From NCBI GenBank assembly GCA_003024985.2, contig PXIH01S0015896.1: 20,488 nucleotides of DNA. One strand, 5' to 3'. This DNA is from Euperipatoides rowelli. Lineage: Eukaryota; Onychophora; Udeonychophora; Euonychophora; Peripatopsidae. Position numbers and translations under genes: made by a program. This document shows, in pieces, positions 1 through 7,449 of the stretch (positions are counted from its first letter, which is position 1; the number at the start of each line of letters is the position of its first letter). Under the pieces are notes generated by a model, which worked only from the letters and a program-made list of their open reading frames with translations, was not told the DNA's origin and searched no databases.

Positions 1-40
1 TTTTTCATTTTTTGACCGAACGCTTGCCTTAAAATCATTT

Positions 41-598
41 CTACAAAATGTTACATTTTTTTTCTTTATGGTCGATTAAAATAGAATTCATCTGTTCTAC
101 ATAATATGTATTTTTAAATGGATCTACTTTAGCTTCTTTAAATCTTAATAGTCTGCATATATGATGAGGTACTTGTAATTCAGAAAAACTATAAATTCCA
201 GTCGGTCTCATAAGAGATTTATTCTCACTAGCAGCTCAATACGAGTTTTAAAATTAAAAGATCGTATTTCAATTTTAAAATTAGTGGATTGATTTGATGT
301 GTTGATAGCTTTTATCAGGTCTTAGATACTAGTGTAGATTCCAAGTGGTGTAGTAAAAATTTTAATATAAACATCTATAATATGTAAATCATTTGTATAA
401 AGAAAATAAATTTCATTCATATTTTTATCAACACTATACCAAGTATGTGGATATTGGAATTTCAGCAAGTCCAACTTCTTAATCAGCTTGTGTTAAATCT
501 AAGGATTTAGAAAGTTTAATTTTAAAATTTTGTGGTGTATTTTCAAGATAATATTCCATACAACTATTGGAAGGTAAGGTAATATAAAAATGAGTCAT
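41..598 (-). pseudogene. Broken Polinton-associated protein downstream of integrase
   Basis: The ATG at 598-596 opens a frame of about 186 codons' span that ends at a TAG (41-43). It starts MTHFYITLPSNSCMEYY and continues to a segment containing EVGLAEI, which resembles, from memory, an uncharacterised protein encoded beside Maverick integrases in animals. The frame is interrupted by a TAA just before that EVGLAEI segment and then by frameshifts; downstream pieces such as LQVPHHICRLLRFKEAK still read as protein in shifted frames. The start codon overlaps the integrase stop in an ATGA (595-598), so the two genes probably formed one transcription unit. Its function is unknown to me; a virion component would be a guess. 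It is too damaged to make a full-length product. Confidence 0.55.
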
Positions 599-1700
599 AA
601 TTTTTTCAAATCTTTTCCAGGAACCCAAGAATTAAAAGATGCAGGATATCCTTGCCACTTAATAATATATTTTCCTCGTCCTTTTTTTTCTTTTAATATA
701 TTTTATATTATAAAAATCATTACCATCTTTTTTGTTAACAGCTTGTAGTTCTTCTTGGTAGTACGTGCCATCAATGACCTCATCATTTAAATCTTTGATT
801 TTATATACCGGTGGTACTGTAGGTCTAGGTTCAATGATAATAAATATTTATTGAGTCCAATTTGGAAGGTAGCCTTTTTCAAATGTTCGTTTCATTTTAG
901 AAATTCTAACTTGTCCGATATTAAATTTAAAGGATTGGGATTCATCCCATAATTTATCTTTATATAAAATTTTATACACTTTTTCATTTTCTTTATTAAA
1001 ACCTGACTTTTTTAATACTTCTATGAAAAGTATGATTATAACTTTTCATCAATGAAGGTAAGATGTCTAAATATTTTAATGTATTTTTAGCTGTGAAATA
1101 TCTCCACATATTTGTTTTTAATGTTCAGTTGAACCGTTCCACTACTGCAGCTTTTAATTCAGATTTATTTGTAAAGAAATGTATATTATTTTCTTTTAAA
1201 TAAGATTGAAAAATGTGGTTCTGAAATTCTTTACCATCATCTGTTTGGATTTTATTAGGTTTACGTTCTATATTTTTTTTAAATGTGGTTAGAATTTCTT
1301 TAGCTGTTTTACTTTTCATAGGTAAAGCCCAAGCATATTTGGAAAAGACATCAATACAAGTTAATAAATATTTAAAACCTGGGTTATATTTAGAAATACT
1401 TTGCAGATCTACCAAGTCTGCTTAGAACTGATCATTGATACCATGTACAATAGACTTTCTTCTTTTAAAATTTTTCCTAACAAGTTTATGTAATGTATAT
1501 GCATCGTGTGTTTTAAACCAATGGTTTAATTTCTTATTATTATATGGTGTGTCTTCTTTCTGTATACTTCTCTGAAAGACTCGTTTCTCCGATAGACTGC
1601 CGATTTGTTCCGGGTTGTAATACTTTTCTACCCATCGTTTTCCATTACAACACCGACTCCAACAAACAAGTCTAAGTTTGATACGTCTGATGCATATCAT
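595..1700 (-). pseudogene. Polinton-type DDE integrase with C-terminal chromodomain, broken
   Basis: Integrases of this type insert the element into host DNA. From high to low coordinates the frame gives an N-terminal zinc-binding-like region (HDAYTLHKLVRKNFKRRK), the catalytic core beginning ADLVDLQ with the first Asp, the second Asp in IQTDDGKEFQ, and the catalytic Glu in AAVVERFN. A chromodomain-like end follows (YIIKWQGYPASFNSWVPGKD, about 605-680), and the frame stops with TGA at 595-597. All three acidic residues are present. The frame is broken by TAA at 1422-1424 (just before ADLVD) and TGA at 1125-1127 (after VVERFN, where the family has Arg, so CGA to TGA), then by frameshifts between about 700 and 1010. 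The true N-terminus is uncertain; 1700 is the first in-frame Met seen. Domain order and the chromodomain distinguish it from LTR-retrotransposon integrases in the same window. Confidence 0.85.
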
Positions 1701-1890
1701 ATTCTGATAACTAATAACCTAAAAATAAAATGTTTAAGCATTTATATCGTCTTGCTAGAACAAAAATACTAACTTGTATTAATATGTGTGTTAGAAAAAT
1801 AAAATAAAAATTTAACATTTTAAAACTTTTTTTTTTTTGTTTTTTTAAATATATTTACAACATGAAATTTTCAAATCTAGTTTTTATTTT

Positions 1891-2172
1891 TCAACTAGAT
1901 GGAAATTTTTTATTAAGTTCATTAATGATATATTCAAATAAAAACTTATTATTTTTAACATGAAAATAAATTAAATTTCTTTCGTGGAAGTAAATGGAAT
2001 GCAATGGAGGATTTGTATTTACATGATTATCTATTTAAATAATGTTAGCAATCAAGCGTGCTTCATTTAAAGCCATAAATATATTCTCTTTTAAAAGTCT
2101 TATAGAAAGTAATTTTTTACATTTGTATTTCAATTCTTTAGGAGTTACAGTTGGTTTCTTTTCTTTATACAT
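1891..2172 (-). pseudogene. Small Polinton-region ORF with one internal stop
   Basis: A 93-codon frame starts with ATG at 2172-2170 (MYKEKKPTVTPKELKYKCKK) and ends at TGA 1891-1893. It is interrupted once, at codon 46, by TAA (2035-2037). The part after the stop stays open and keeps protein-like composition (ending NELNKKFPSS), so this looks like one damaged gene rather than chance. It lies directly upstream of the integrase on the same strand. The product is lysine-rich with no motif I recognise. A chance ORF cannot be excluded in DNA this AT-rich. Confidence 0.4.
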
Positions 2173-2218
2173 ATACTATTTTTTTTTTTTTTAAATCAAA
2201 ATATATAGACTGGTGAAT

Positions 2219-2656
2219 TTACTGTATAAAATTAAAATGATTAATAGATTTTGTTGTCAATGAGAGATCAATTTTCTTTTGGAAACCTTTCATCACGGTA
2301 TAAACACTTTTAATATGATTATAGCATTCGTAGGTTAACTGATCTTTGAAATTAAAAATTCTCCCCATTTTGGATAGAAGAAGATGTAATGATGTTTGGA
2401 TTTCATTAAAGTCCAATGGAATAATACTTTCAGTGGGAGGTGTTGTAGTTGGTAGTGGTGCTGATCTACTTCGGGTAGGTGGTGGTGGTTGATACTCCGG
2501 CATTGAGTCGGTATAATGATTGGTTGGTCCATCCCCTGTTTGGTACTCGGTATAATGATTCATGGGTTGAGATAAAATTTTATTTTCAAGTATGGAACTC
2601 ACTGCATTATAATGTGGAAACATTTCATTACTTTTCTTCTTATAACGTATGTTCAT
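2219..2656 (-). CDS. Hypothetical protein with Pro/Thr-rich centre
   Basis: An intact 145-codon frame starts at 2656 just after the tandem-repeat leader. Residues about 1-50 are polar with repeated NHYTEYQ / NHYTDSMPEYQ segments. Residues about 54-76 form a Pro/Thr/Ser/Arg linker (PPPPTRSRSAPLPTTTPPTE). Residues about 78-145 are a more hydrophobic, possibly helical tail (LDFNEIQTSLHLLLSKMG). There is no signal peptide or transmembrane segment. A TATA box (2826-2834) and CCAAT boxes lie upstream, giving a leader of roughly 170 bases. The tail begins IIP after the linker, as does the region after the linker in the ORF at 3446-3976, which may be a distant paralogue. I do not recognise the family. 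Being intact amid broken genes is notable, but 145 codons is short. Confidence 0.5.
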   Translation of the reverse strand: MNIRYKKKSNEMFPHYNAVSSILENKILSQPMNHYTEYQTGDGPTNHYTDSMPEYQPPPPTRSRSAPLPTTTPPTESIIPLDFNEIQTSLHLLLSKMGRIFNFKDQLTYECYNHIKSVYTVMKGFQKKIDLSLTTKSINHFNFIQ

Positions 2657-2658
2657 TT

Positions 2659-2792
2659 TTGGAATAACTCGTGATGCTTAAATAGTAGTTGGAATAAAAT
2701 ACATTTCAATAGTGGTTGGAATAAAACACAATTTAAACAGCGGTGAAATAACATACAATACTTGGAGTAAGAGACAGTTCAAGTATCAGTGG
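2659..2792 (-). repeat. Degenerate tandem repeat in leader of the 2219-2656 ORF
   Basis: Five diverged units sit between the TATA box and the start codon: 2659-2688, 2689-2715, 2716-2743, 2744-2761 (short) and 2762-2792. On the plus strand most units begin TTGGAATAA or TTGGAGTAA and end in AGTGG, AGCGG or AGTAG. The short leader of the neighbouring ORF at 2989-3177 contains a CACTGTTTTAAA stretch similar to the unit on the minus strand. It could be a regulatory array or simple slippage. Confidence 0.6.
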
Positions 2793-2825
2793 TCAAATAA
2801 TATGATAGAAAGAAAAAAAATTGAA

Positions 2826-2940
2826 GTTTATATACCACTCACCTCTTATTTGGATTAGATGAGAAGATAACCAATCACATCATAGCTTAATTGGTTGAAG
2901 AAGAGTTGACTAATGACAGTACAGCTTCCGTTTGATTGGT
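2826..2940 (-). promoter_or_regulatory. Promoter module 1: TATA box plus three CCAAT boxes
   Basis: On the minus strand a TATATAAAC box (2826-2834) is preceded by CCAAT-type pentamers: ATTGG in the minus sense at 2871-2875, and CCAAT in the minus sense at 2890-2894 and 2935-2939. A GACTAATG at about 2908 and an ACAGCTT stretch at 2921-2927 (plus strand) are also found in module 2. Spacing and composition fit an RNA polymerase II core promoter firing toward the ORF at 2656. The call rests on motifs only. Confidence 0.5.
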
Positions 2941-2988
2941 TAATATTATATAACCTGGGGTAATGTTTACTGAGGAAATATAGTCATT

Positions 2989-3177
2989 TCAATTTAAAGT
3001 CCTTCTAAGTGATATCATTATTAATAAACATAGGATTTGTATTAAACAATACCATTTAAGCATGAAACACAGTGACATCGGTGGTCTTGTTATAAGTATA
3101 GCACGATTAAATTGTATGTAGATTGAAGTAGATGGCATTCCATTTGAAGTAGATTCTGAATTATTTGAAGTAACCAT
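2989..3177 (-). CDS. Short ORF, possibly truncated, behind promoter module 2
   Basis: A 62-codon frame starts about 50 bases downstream of a TATATAAAC box. The first 20 residues are Ser/Thr/Asn-rich (MVTSNNSESTSNGMPSTSIY). The rest is hydrophobic and Cys/Leu/Ile-rich, which may be a membrane segment or the result of a frameshift into non-coding sequence. The good promoter context is the main reason to list it. I do not recognise it; it may be the stub of a longer gene. Confidence 0.3.
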   Translation of the reverse strand: MVTSNNSESTSNGMPSTSIYIQFNRAILITRPPMSLCFMLKWYCLIQILCLLIMISLRRTLN

Positions 3178-3228
3178 TGTAATTTACATATTTTTAAAAC
3201 AGTGAAAAATAATGTTAGAAAAAATAAA

Positions 3229-3325
3229 GTTTATATAGGAGTGATCTCATATGATTGGTTAAAATGTTCATGAACCAATTAGGATACAGCTTTAATTTGA
3301 TTGATTGAGTAGTAGACTAATGGGA
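3229..3325 (-). promoter_or_regulatory. Promoter module 2: TATA box plus two CCAAT boxes
   Basis: Minus-strand TATATAAAC lies at 3229-3237. CCAAT-type pentamers are at 3254-3258 and 3275-3279, with ACAGCTT...TTTGATTG at 3287-3304 and GACTAATG at about 3315. The TATA box is 52-60 bases upstream of the ATG at 3177, which fits a short leader. The same motifs occur in module 1, the last two in swapped order, so the two modules look like diverged copies. Confidence 0.55.
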
Positions 3326-3445
3326 GTTAGAGTTTTGGCTTGTGAAATGTCATAGAGGGAAAAATGGAGTCTTATACCTTAGGTTTTATATTACGGTACT
3401 TTTTGATGATGGGCTTAGTGAGTATTTTTTTCTTTTTTCTTGTCT

Positions 3446-3976
3446 TCAGTAAAGGGATGTAGATTTTCTGCCGTTTGATCGGTGTTGTAACACCATAGTA
3501 TTTATTGTATGATTCCGGATGACCGAGTTGATTAGAGGGGTAGTGTTCTCCCCAAAAATATGTCCCCTCAATCTCCGGTTGTTACAACACCGATTGTGAC
3601 ACTTAAAAACATAGGCTTTCTTATGGAGGCTTGGTGGCAAGAATGACCAAGGAATTATTTGATTGTCGGGTGTGGAGACTTGACTGTCCTGAGTGGATGG
3701 CGGTGTTGTAGAGGATGGCGGCAGTGTAGAGGATGGTTGACTATCCATCGGTGTAAAGGTGATTGGGGGTGTTGGGATGATAAAGTCTTGGGTCGGAAAT
3801 GTTGTGCTTAGGGAGTGTAGTATCCTAGAGGTGGTGGTAGAATCCACTGGAGTTACCCCAAACTCCAGACCGGAGAAGTCTGGTATTGGTTGTGTGAACC
3901 CATCGTAGTAATGCGGGTTCGCACAGAATTCCCTCGCCTCTACGGCAAAGTCGTTGCACATAAAGTAGCCGGACAT
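3446..3976 (-). CDS. Hypothetical protein with Pro/Ser/Thr linker and Cys/Arg-rich end
   Basis: An intact 176-codon frame, visibly richer in G+C and CpG than its surroundings. Residues about 1-45 are acidic/aromatic with Cys (MSGYFMCNDFAVEAREFCAN). Residues about 60-105 are a Pro/Thr/Ser linker (PPITFTPMDSQPSSTLPPSS). The C-terminal third has a basic Cys cluster (VFKCHNRCCNNRRLRGHIFG), which might bind nucleic acid or metal. The frame stays open upstream to 4078 with coding-like residues but no other Met, so the real N-terminus may have been lost to a frameshift or come from elsewhere. A TATA-like TATAATAAAC lies at about 4086-4095. I recognise no family. Strand and layout place it with the Polinton genes by inference. 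Confidence 0.5.
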   Translation of the reverse strand: MSGYFMCNDFAVEAREFCANPHYYDGFTQPIPDFSGLEFGVTPVDSTTTSRILHSLSTTFPTQDFIIPTPPITFTPMDSQPSSTLPPSSTTPPSTQDSQVSTPDNQIIPWSFLPPSLHKKAYVFKCHNRCCNNRRLRGHIFGENTTPLINSVIRNHTINTMVLQHRSNGRKSTSLY

Positions 3977-4078
3977 AAGTGCAGCTGCCGGTGCTGGTGG
4001 TGGGATATCATCCTCGATGGTGATGACTTCATTTGCCGTAAGTAGAAAAAAATAATCATAAAGAATAATTTGACACTA

Positions 4079-4766
4079 TATTAGTTTATTATAAAAATAA
4101 AATTATCTGTTCGGCTTTACGGTACAATAGTTCCTCATGTGCCTTTATTTTATTTATCTCACTTAGGCCTAGAATTTCTAGAAACGGGCGGAATATTTTT
4201 TTTTTTTTATTTTTATGTCCGTGCCTTGCGCCAATTACTTACACTTACTGTTAATTATAAGCAGAATCTAATTTATCAAATTATGATGTTCCCCCAGATT
4301 CCTTGTTAAAAAAGAGATTTGTATTTACAAATAAATTAATTTAATTTTTTTTTTTTTATGATGTTGCTTGCGCCCCAAAATGCTGCCCCCCCCCCCCNCC
4401 NCGGGGGACACGGGGGCACAATTTATGCCACTGATTCTACTTTATGTATACATTAACCTGTTTGAAATGGTTTGCAATTTTAATTTTCCATTAATTATTT
4501 TAGAATAATTATTATATTCCATATGCACAGCATATGGGTATATTATTTAATTGTAAAATTTTCTGTTTTCTATAAGCTACCTTAAACATTTTTATGCAAT
4601 AAATTACTGTATATTTTGGTAATTTCTTAAAATTGTCTTTGGTATTGTTGTTGCACTCATAACTTTTCTTCATTCCCAATATTAATTTTGTAGTTTTAAA
4701 ATTCTTAGGAGTTTTATCATAAAGCCTCCCCCAAATAAAACACAACTAATTTTATTTTTTTTTTAG
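4079..4766. other. Non-coding stretch, probable intron end; C-run with N bases
   Basis: No credible gene is seen. It contains a T-run (about 4197-4210), two TTGCGCC segments (about 4226 and 4369), and a C-run (about 4386-4402) with N at 4398 and 4401 followed by GGGGG, probably an assembly-difficult homopolymer. A short segment at about 4165-4185 (AATTTCTAGA) resembles units of the repeat at 19376-19550, so a dispersed repeat may lie here. The right end is a polypyrimidine tract and AG acceptor (4765-4766) belonging to the host exon. Confidence 0.5.
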
Positions 4767-5300
4767 GTTAAGGACAACATCAATAACAACTTAGTCACCC
4801 GTGCGGAACTCTTTGCTGAAGAAAATAAAGATGAATATACTTATGATAACGATGAATATATTTATGATAAAGATATAGATAACATAATGGTTTGGAGAGA
4901 TGGCAGTCTTGGAAATACTGGTGAGAACAGTATTGAAGAGAATGAGAATTCTCAAAAAAAAAATAGGCATAAACGTTTTGGTCAAAATCCCATAGACAGT
5001 TACAGGGACATTACGTTTGGCATTATCTATGATGTTATTTGTAAGTTTAAAATGAACTTATACCTGGACGATTTAGAATTTGACTTTAGTTTCAGCAAAA
5101 AAGAACGTCTAATCATTCGCCAAGTTTCTCGCCAATTAAATCTGAAACCTGACCTAATGGAAAAAGATAATAAATACTTCATGGTTGTTAATCGTAAAAG
5201 GACCCCACGAGAATTGCTTAGGAATTTAATGGACTATGGTGGCAGCACTAGCAAGTATGAGCTAATCATACCAAAATGTGAAACTGAAAACAAACTGTAA
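4767..5300 (+). CDS. Terminal exon of host gene with R3H domain (NKRF-like)
   Basis: The frame runs from a T-tract and TAG acceptor (AG 4765-4766) to TAA at 5298-5300, 177 residues in phase 0. The acceptor's own TAG would be an in-frame stop, so this is an exon rather than a complete gene; the Met at 4887 is probably internal. Residues 1-60 are acidic and low-complexity, including a doubled DEYTYDN/DEYIYDK. Residues about 107-170 match the R3H single-strand nucleic-acid-binding fold (SKKERLIIRQVSRQLNL, then YFMVVNRKRTPRELL and YELIIPK). From memory the best fit is the C-terminus of NF-kappa-B-repressing factor proteins (G-patch plus R3H), which act in nuclear or nucleolar RNA metabolism. The name-giving Arg-x3-His is Arg-x3-Arg here (5106-5108 and 5118-5120). 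Upstream exons are not in the window. Other R3H proteins remain possible. Confidence 0.8.
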   Translation, partial: VKDNINNNLVTRAELFAEENKDEYTYDNDEYIYDKDIDNIMVWRDGSLGNTGENSIEENENSQKKNRHKRFGQNPIDSYRDITFGIIYDVICKFKMNLYLDDLEFDFSFSKKERLIIRQVSRQLNLKPDLMEKDNKYFMVVNRKRTPRELLRNLMDYGGSTSKYELIIPKCETENKL

Positions 5301-5305
5301 ATAAA
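5300..5305 (+). terminator. Poly(A) signal overlapping the stop; second candidate downstream
   Basis: An AATAAA overlaps the last base of the R3H stop codon. A second AATAAA at 5447-5452 lies at a more usual distance and would give a 3' UTR of about 170 bases. The downstream one is the likelier signal. Motif evidence only. Confidence 0.4.
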
Positions 5306-5516
5306 TTGTATTATTTTGACATTAATCTTGTCTATATATTATATAATCTATCCGGTTTTATTAGCCAATTGATATATCATATATGATATTTACTGTATAT
5401 CAGTATATACTGTGATAGATTGATCTGGCTTATGAACATTTCTAAAAATAAAAAGTACATTTTTCTTAAATTTCTTTACTGTTTGTACTGTTTTATTTGT
5501 CATTCTTTCTATTAAT

Positions 5517-5546
5517 TTGCACACTATTAAATTGCACACTATTAAA
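5517..5546 (+). repeat. Perfect 15-bp tandem duplication
   Basis: The unit TTGCACACTATTAAA occurs twice head to tail (5517-5531 and 5532-5546) with no mismatch. It lies downstream of the R3H gene's poly(A) candidates and probably arose by slippage. Confidence 0.9.
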
Positions 5547-6485
5547 TTCTCTGGGGGTTAACCATTCCAGTGCAACTTAAATGTACAGGGATGTGATTTT
5601 TTTGGCAGACATTTCTTAATTTGATTTAAAAAATAAATCTTGAAACCAAGTAAAAAATAATTGATTATTGGTTGAACAATGACTTGGATGAATGCCGGAC
5701 TAGCAAACATTTGAATTTACAGTAAAATTAAACCTAAAAATAAATAAGCTACATTAATTTGCAAGTATTATAAGCACTGTAATGCATAGGCGCCAACTTC
5801 ATGGGGACATAGGGTCTAAAACCCCCACACACTTAATTGTATGGGGGTAAAAATATGTCTTGGTCCCCCACAGATAAAAAAATAAAATAGAACCTATTTT
5901 GCTTAATTTCCTATTAAAAATTACTTTTCAGTGGAAATGTTGTAATACCATTACCATATTAAAAATGTTTAGCATGAAAACAAAATTACAGCTGTGAATA
6001 GAAAAAAACCCCGATATAATCATTGATTTCAGCCCATCCACAATCAATTCAAGAAGTTTCCTTTGCACAGATTGCTAATCGTATTTTCTAGTATACCCAG
6101 TGACTAGTACTACTACTACTAATAAAATCTAAACAGAGTTGCAAATGAATTCATTCTAAAAACAAAAAACAGAATAAACACTTTTGAAAGAAATAAAGAA
6201 AGCTCCAAATAGGTAAGACATTTTTTTATTTCTTTTCTTATTTAGGCTATACCTAATTGTAATATGATTTTTTTTTAAAGAAGGATTTCACCTTTTTAAT
6301 ATATTTTAATAAAATTTAAACAATAATCAAATTCCTAATAATAATAAAAAACACTAAATTCATTCATCTTATAAACTAAAAAAAATTAGTCACGAGGACT
6401 CACCCCTGAAGGCTGTAAAGGGTCATACAGTGCCCCCCCCCCCTCCCCCAAACATCTAACCTAACTGATACTACTTTGGCCCCCA

Positions 6486-6557
6486 TACTCATTTATAAAA
6501 CCTGCCACCTCTAACAATTAATACATAGTTAGAGGTGGCAGGTTTTATAAATGAGTA
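6486..6557. repeat. Perfect 30-bp palindrome with 12-base loop
   Basis: The left arm 6486-6515 and right arm 6528-6557 are exact reverse complements around a 12-base loop (6516-6527). The arms contain CCTGCCACCTCTAAC and its complement. An arm pair this long with no mismatch in otherwise ordinary DNA implies recent origin or constraint. Transcribed, it would be a strong hairpin. Confidence 0.95.
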
Positions 6558-6602
6558 ACATTATGTATTATATGTGTGTAACATATAATACATAATGTTA
6601 CT
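6554..6602. repeat. Perfect 22-bp palindrome with 5-base loop, overlapping the previous one
   Basis: Arms 6554-6575 and 6581-6602 are exact reverse complements with loop GTGTA. The left arm shares its first four bases with the right arm of the preceding palindrome. The TAATACATA in this palindrome also occurs in the loop of the first one, linking the two events. Confidence 0.95.
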
Positions 6603-7264
6603 ATAGATTAACAAGGACTCTACAGAAATAAAAAATCTAAGTATAAATTATTTAAAATTTCTTACAAAAATATTCTATGTACTTTTAAATATGGAATTGA
6701 GAATATAAAGTATTTCTCTAATCGTCATGGGTTTGCCTTTTTTAGTTATTACAGGCAAGACACAAAAGAAAAACGGATAACAAGCGTTTTGCTATTTTCA
6801 CTGTTGGTGGGCCTCTTTCTATGTAACAGGAAAAATCATGTTTATATTTCAAATTCAAATTTTTAATTGTTAGATATAATTTTTCATTTAAGTTTCATAA
6901 CACCCCTTCAACTTTAACATGACATGAATATTGTATAACTAATATTGAAAATTAAAATTATGACTTTTCCTCTTAAAAAATTTGGTCAGGATCTTTGTAT
7001 AACACTTCATTTATAAATAGTGTGTTTTAATAAAAAATATAATTTCAAGCCAGATCGATTTATTAAAGTTGAAGCTTTAAAGTTTTATAATTTTCAGTTT
7101 ATTTTTAAAAAAAATCTGGGATAATGATTCTAGTGGGAAATGATTGTGAATTAATGTACAGTATATATTTTTTATTGTATTATTTGCTTTCTGCATAATT
7201 TTAGCTTGTATTGTGAATTTTGTTTTTGAATTTCTTGTAATTTGAAAATAAATTATGTTTACGT

Positions 7265-7403
7265 TGTTCTGTATGCACACTAGCAATATTACAGACAACA
7301 CAAGCATGTTAGTTAAACGCCATTTTAATACTCTCCAAAAAAAACCCGGCTACACATCTTACCATGCCCCCTAGTGGTCCCAGTACACAACAATATCGCA
7401 ACA
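7265..7403 (-). repeat. 3' LTR of the Mag-like element (139 bp)
   Basis: It begins TGTTCTGTATGCACACTAG on the plus strand and ends CAACA, with TGTT/AACA inverted ends. The first 58 bases are identical to the other LTR and the last 44 differ at three positions. About 25 extra bases lie in the middle (around 7323-7359). Two of the three substitutions are CG against CA. Confidence 0.92.
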
Positions 7404-7414
7404 TCTCCCATCCT
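7404..7414 (-). promoter_or_regulatory. Polypurine tract
   Basis: On the minus strand AGGATGGGAGA directly precedes the 3' LTR. All but one of its 11 bases are purines. This is the expected position and composition of the plus-strand DNA primer of an LTR retrotransposon. Confidence 0.75.
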
Positions 7415-7449
7415 ACAAAGGAACAGTCTACATCACATAGTCCCATAGC

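Larger units (their letters stand above)
1..4080 (-). mobile_element. Polinton/Maverick-type element remnant (partial)
   Basis: A run of minus-strand, apparently unspliced reading frames surrounds a Polinton-type chromodomain integrase (595-1700). Next to it are a second conserved-looking but broken gene (41-598) and several small ORFs with their own TATA/CCAAT promoter modules. Polintons are large self-synthesising DNA transposons or endogenous virus-like elements that pair a retroviral-type integrase with protein-primed polymerase B, packaging ATPase, protease and capsid genes. None of those other hallmark genes is inside this window, and the left part continues off the edge. No terminal inverted repeat could be located, so the right limit (about 4080, where the most upstream reading frame closes) is an estimate. 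Membership of the ORFs at 2219-3976 is inferred from shared strand, spacing and promoters, not from homology. Confidence 0.7.
5301..7264. other. 3' UTR and intergenic DNA with repeat fragments
   Basis: No coding sequence is seen beyond chance ORFs. Contents: a 15-bp tandem pair (5517-5546); a TE-like scrap at about 5786-5868 containing ATAGGCGCCAACTTCATGGG and an inverted ACCCCCA/TGGGGGT pair; a CTA microsatellite at about 6108-6120; a C-run at about 6431-6449; and the two palindromes at 6486-6602. The rest is AT-rich with no recognisable signal. Confidence 0.6.

Noticed and set aside
3940-4043. Plus-strand frame ending at a good GTAAGT donor (about 4038), as a possible upstream exon of the R3H gene
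   Set aside because: The frame is only about 45 codons, has no acceptor or family similarity, and lies opposite a better minus-strand ORF.
5370-5425. AT palindromes around TATATCATATATGATA
   Set aside because: Short alternating A/T sequence expected by composition, unlike the perfect palindromes at 6486-6602.
7077-7307. 76-codon minus-strand ORF before the Mag-like element
   Set aside because: It crosses the LTR boundary, is very AT-rich and has no recognisable features; chance ORF.
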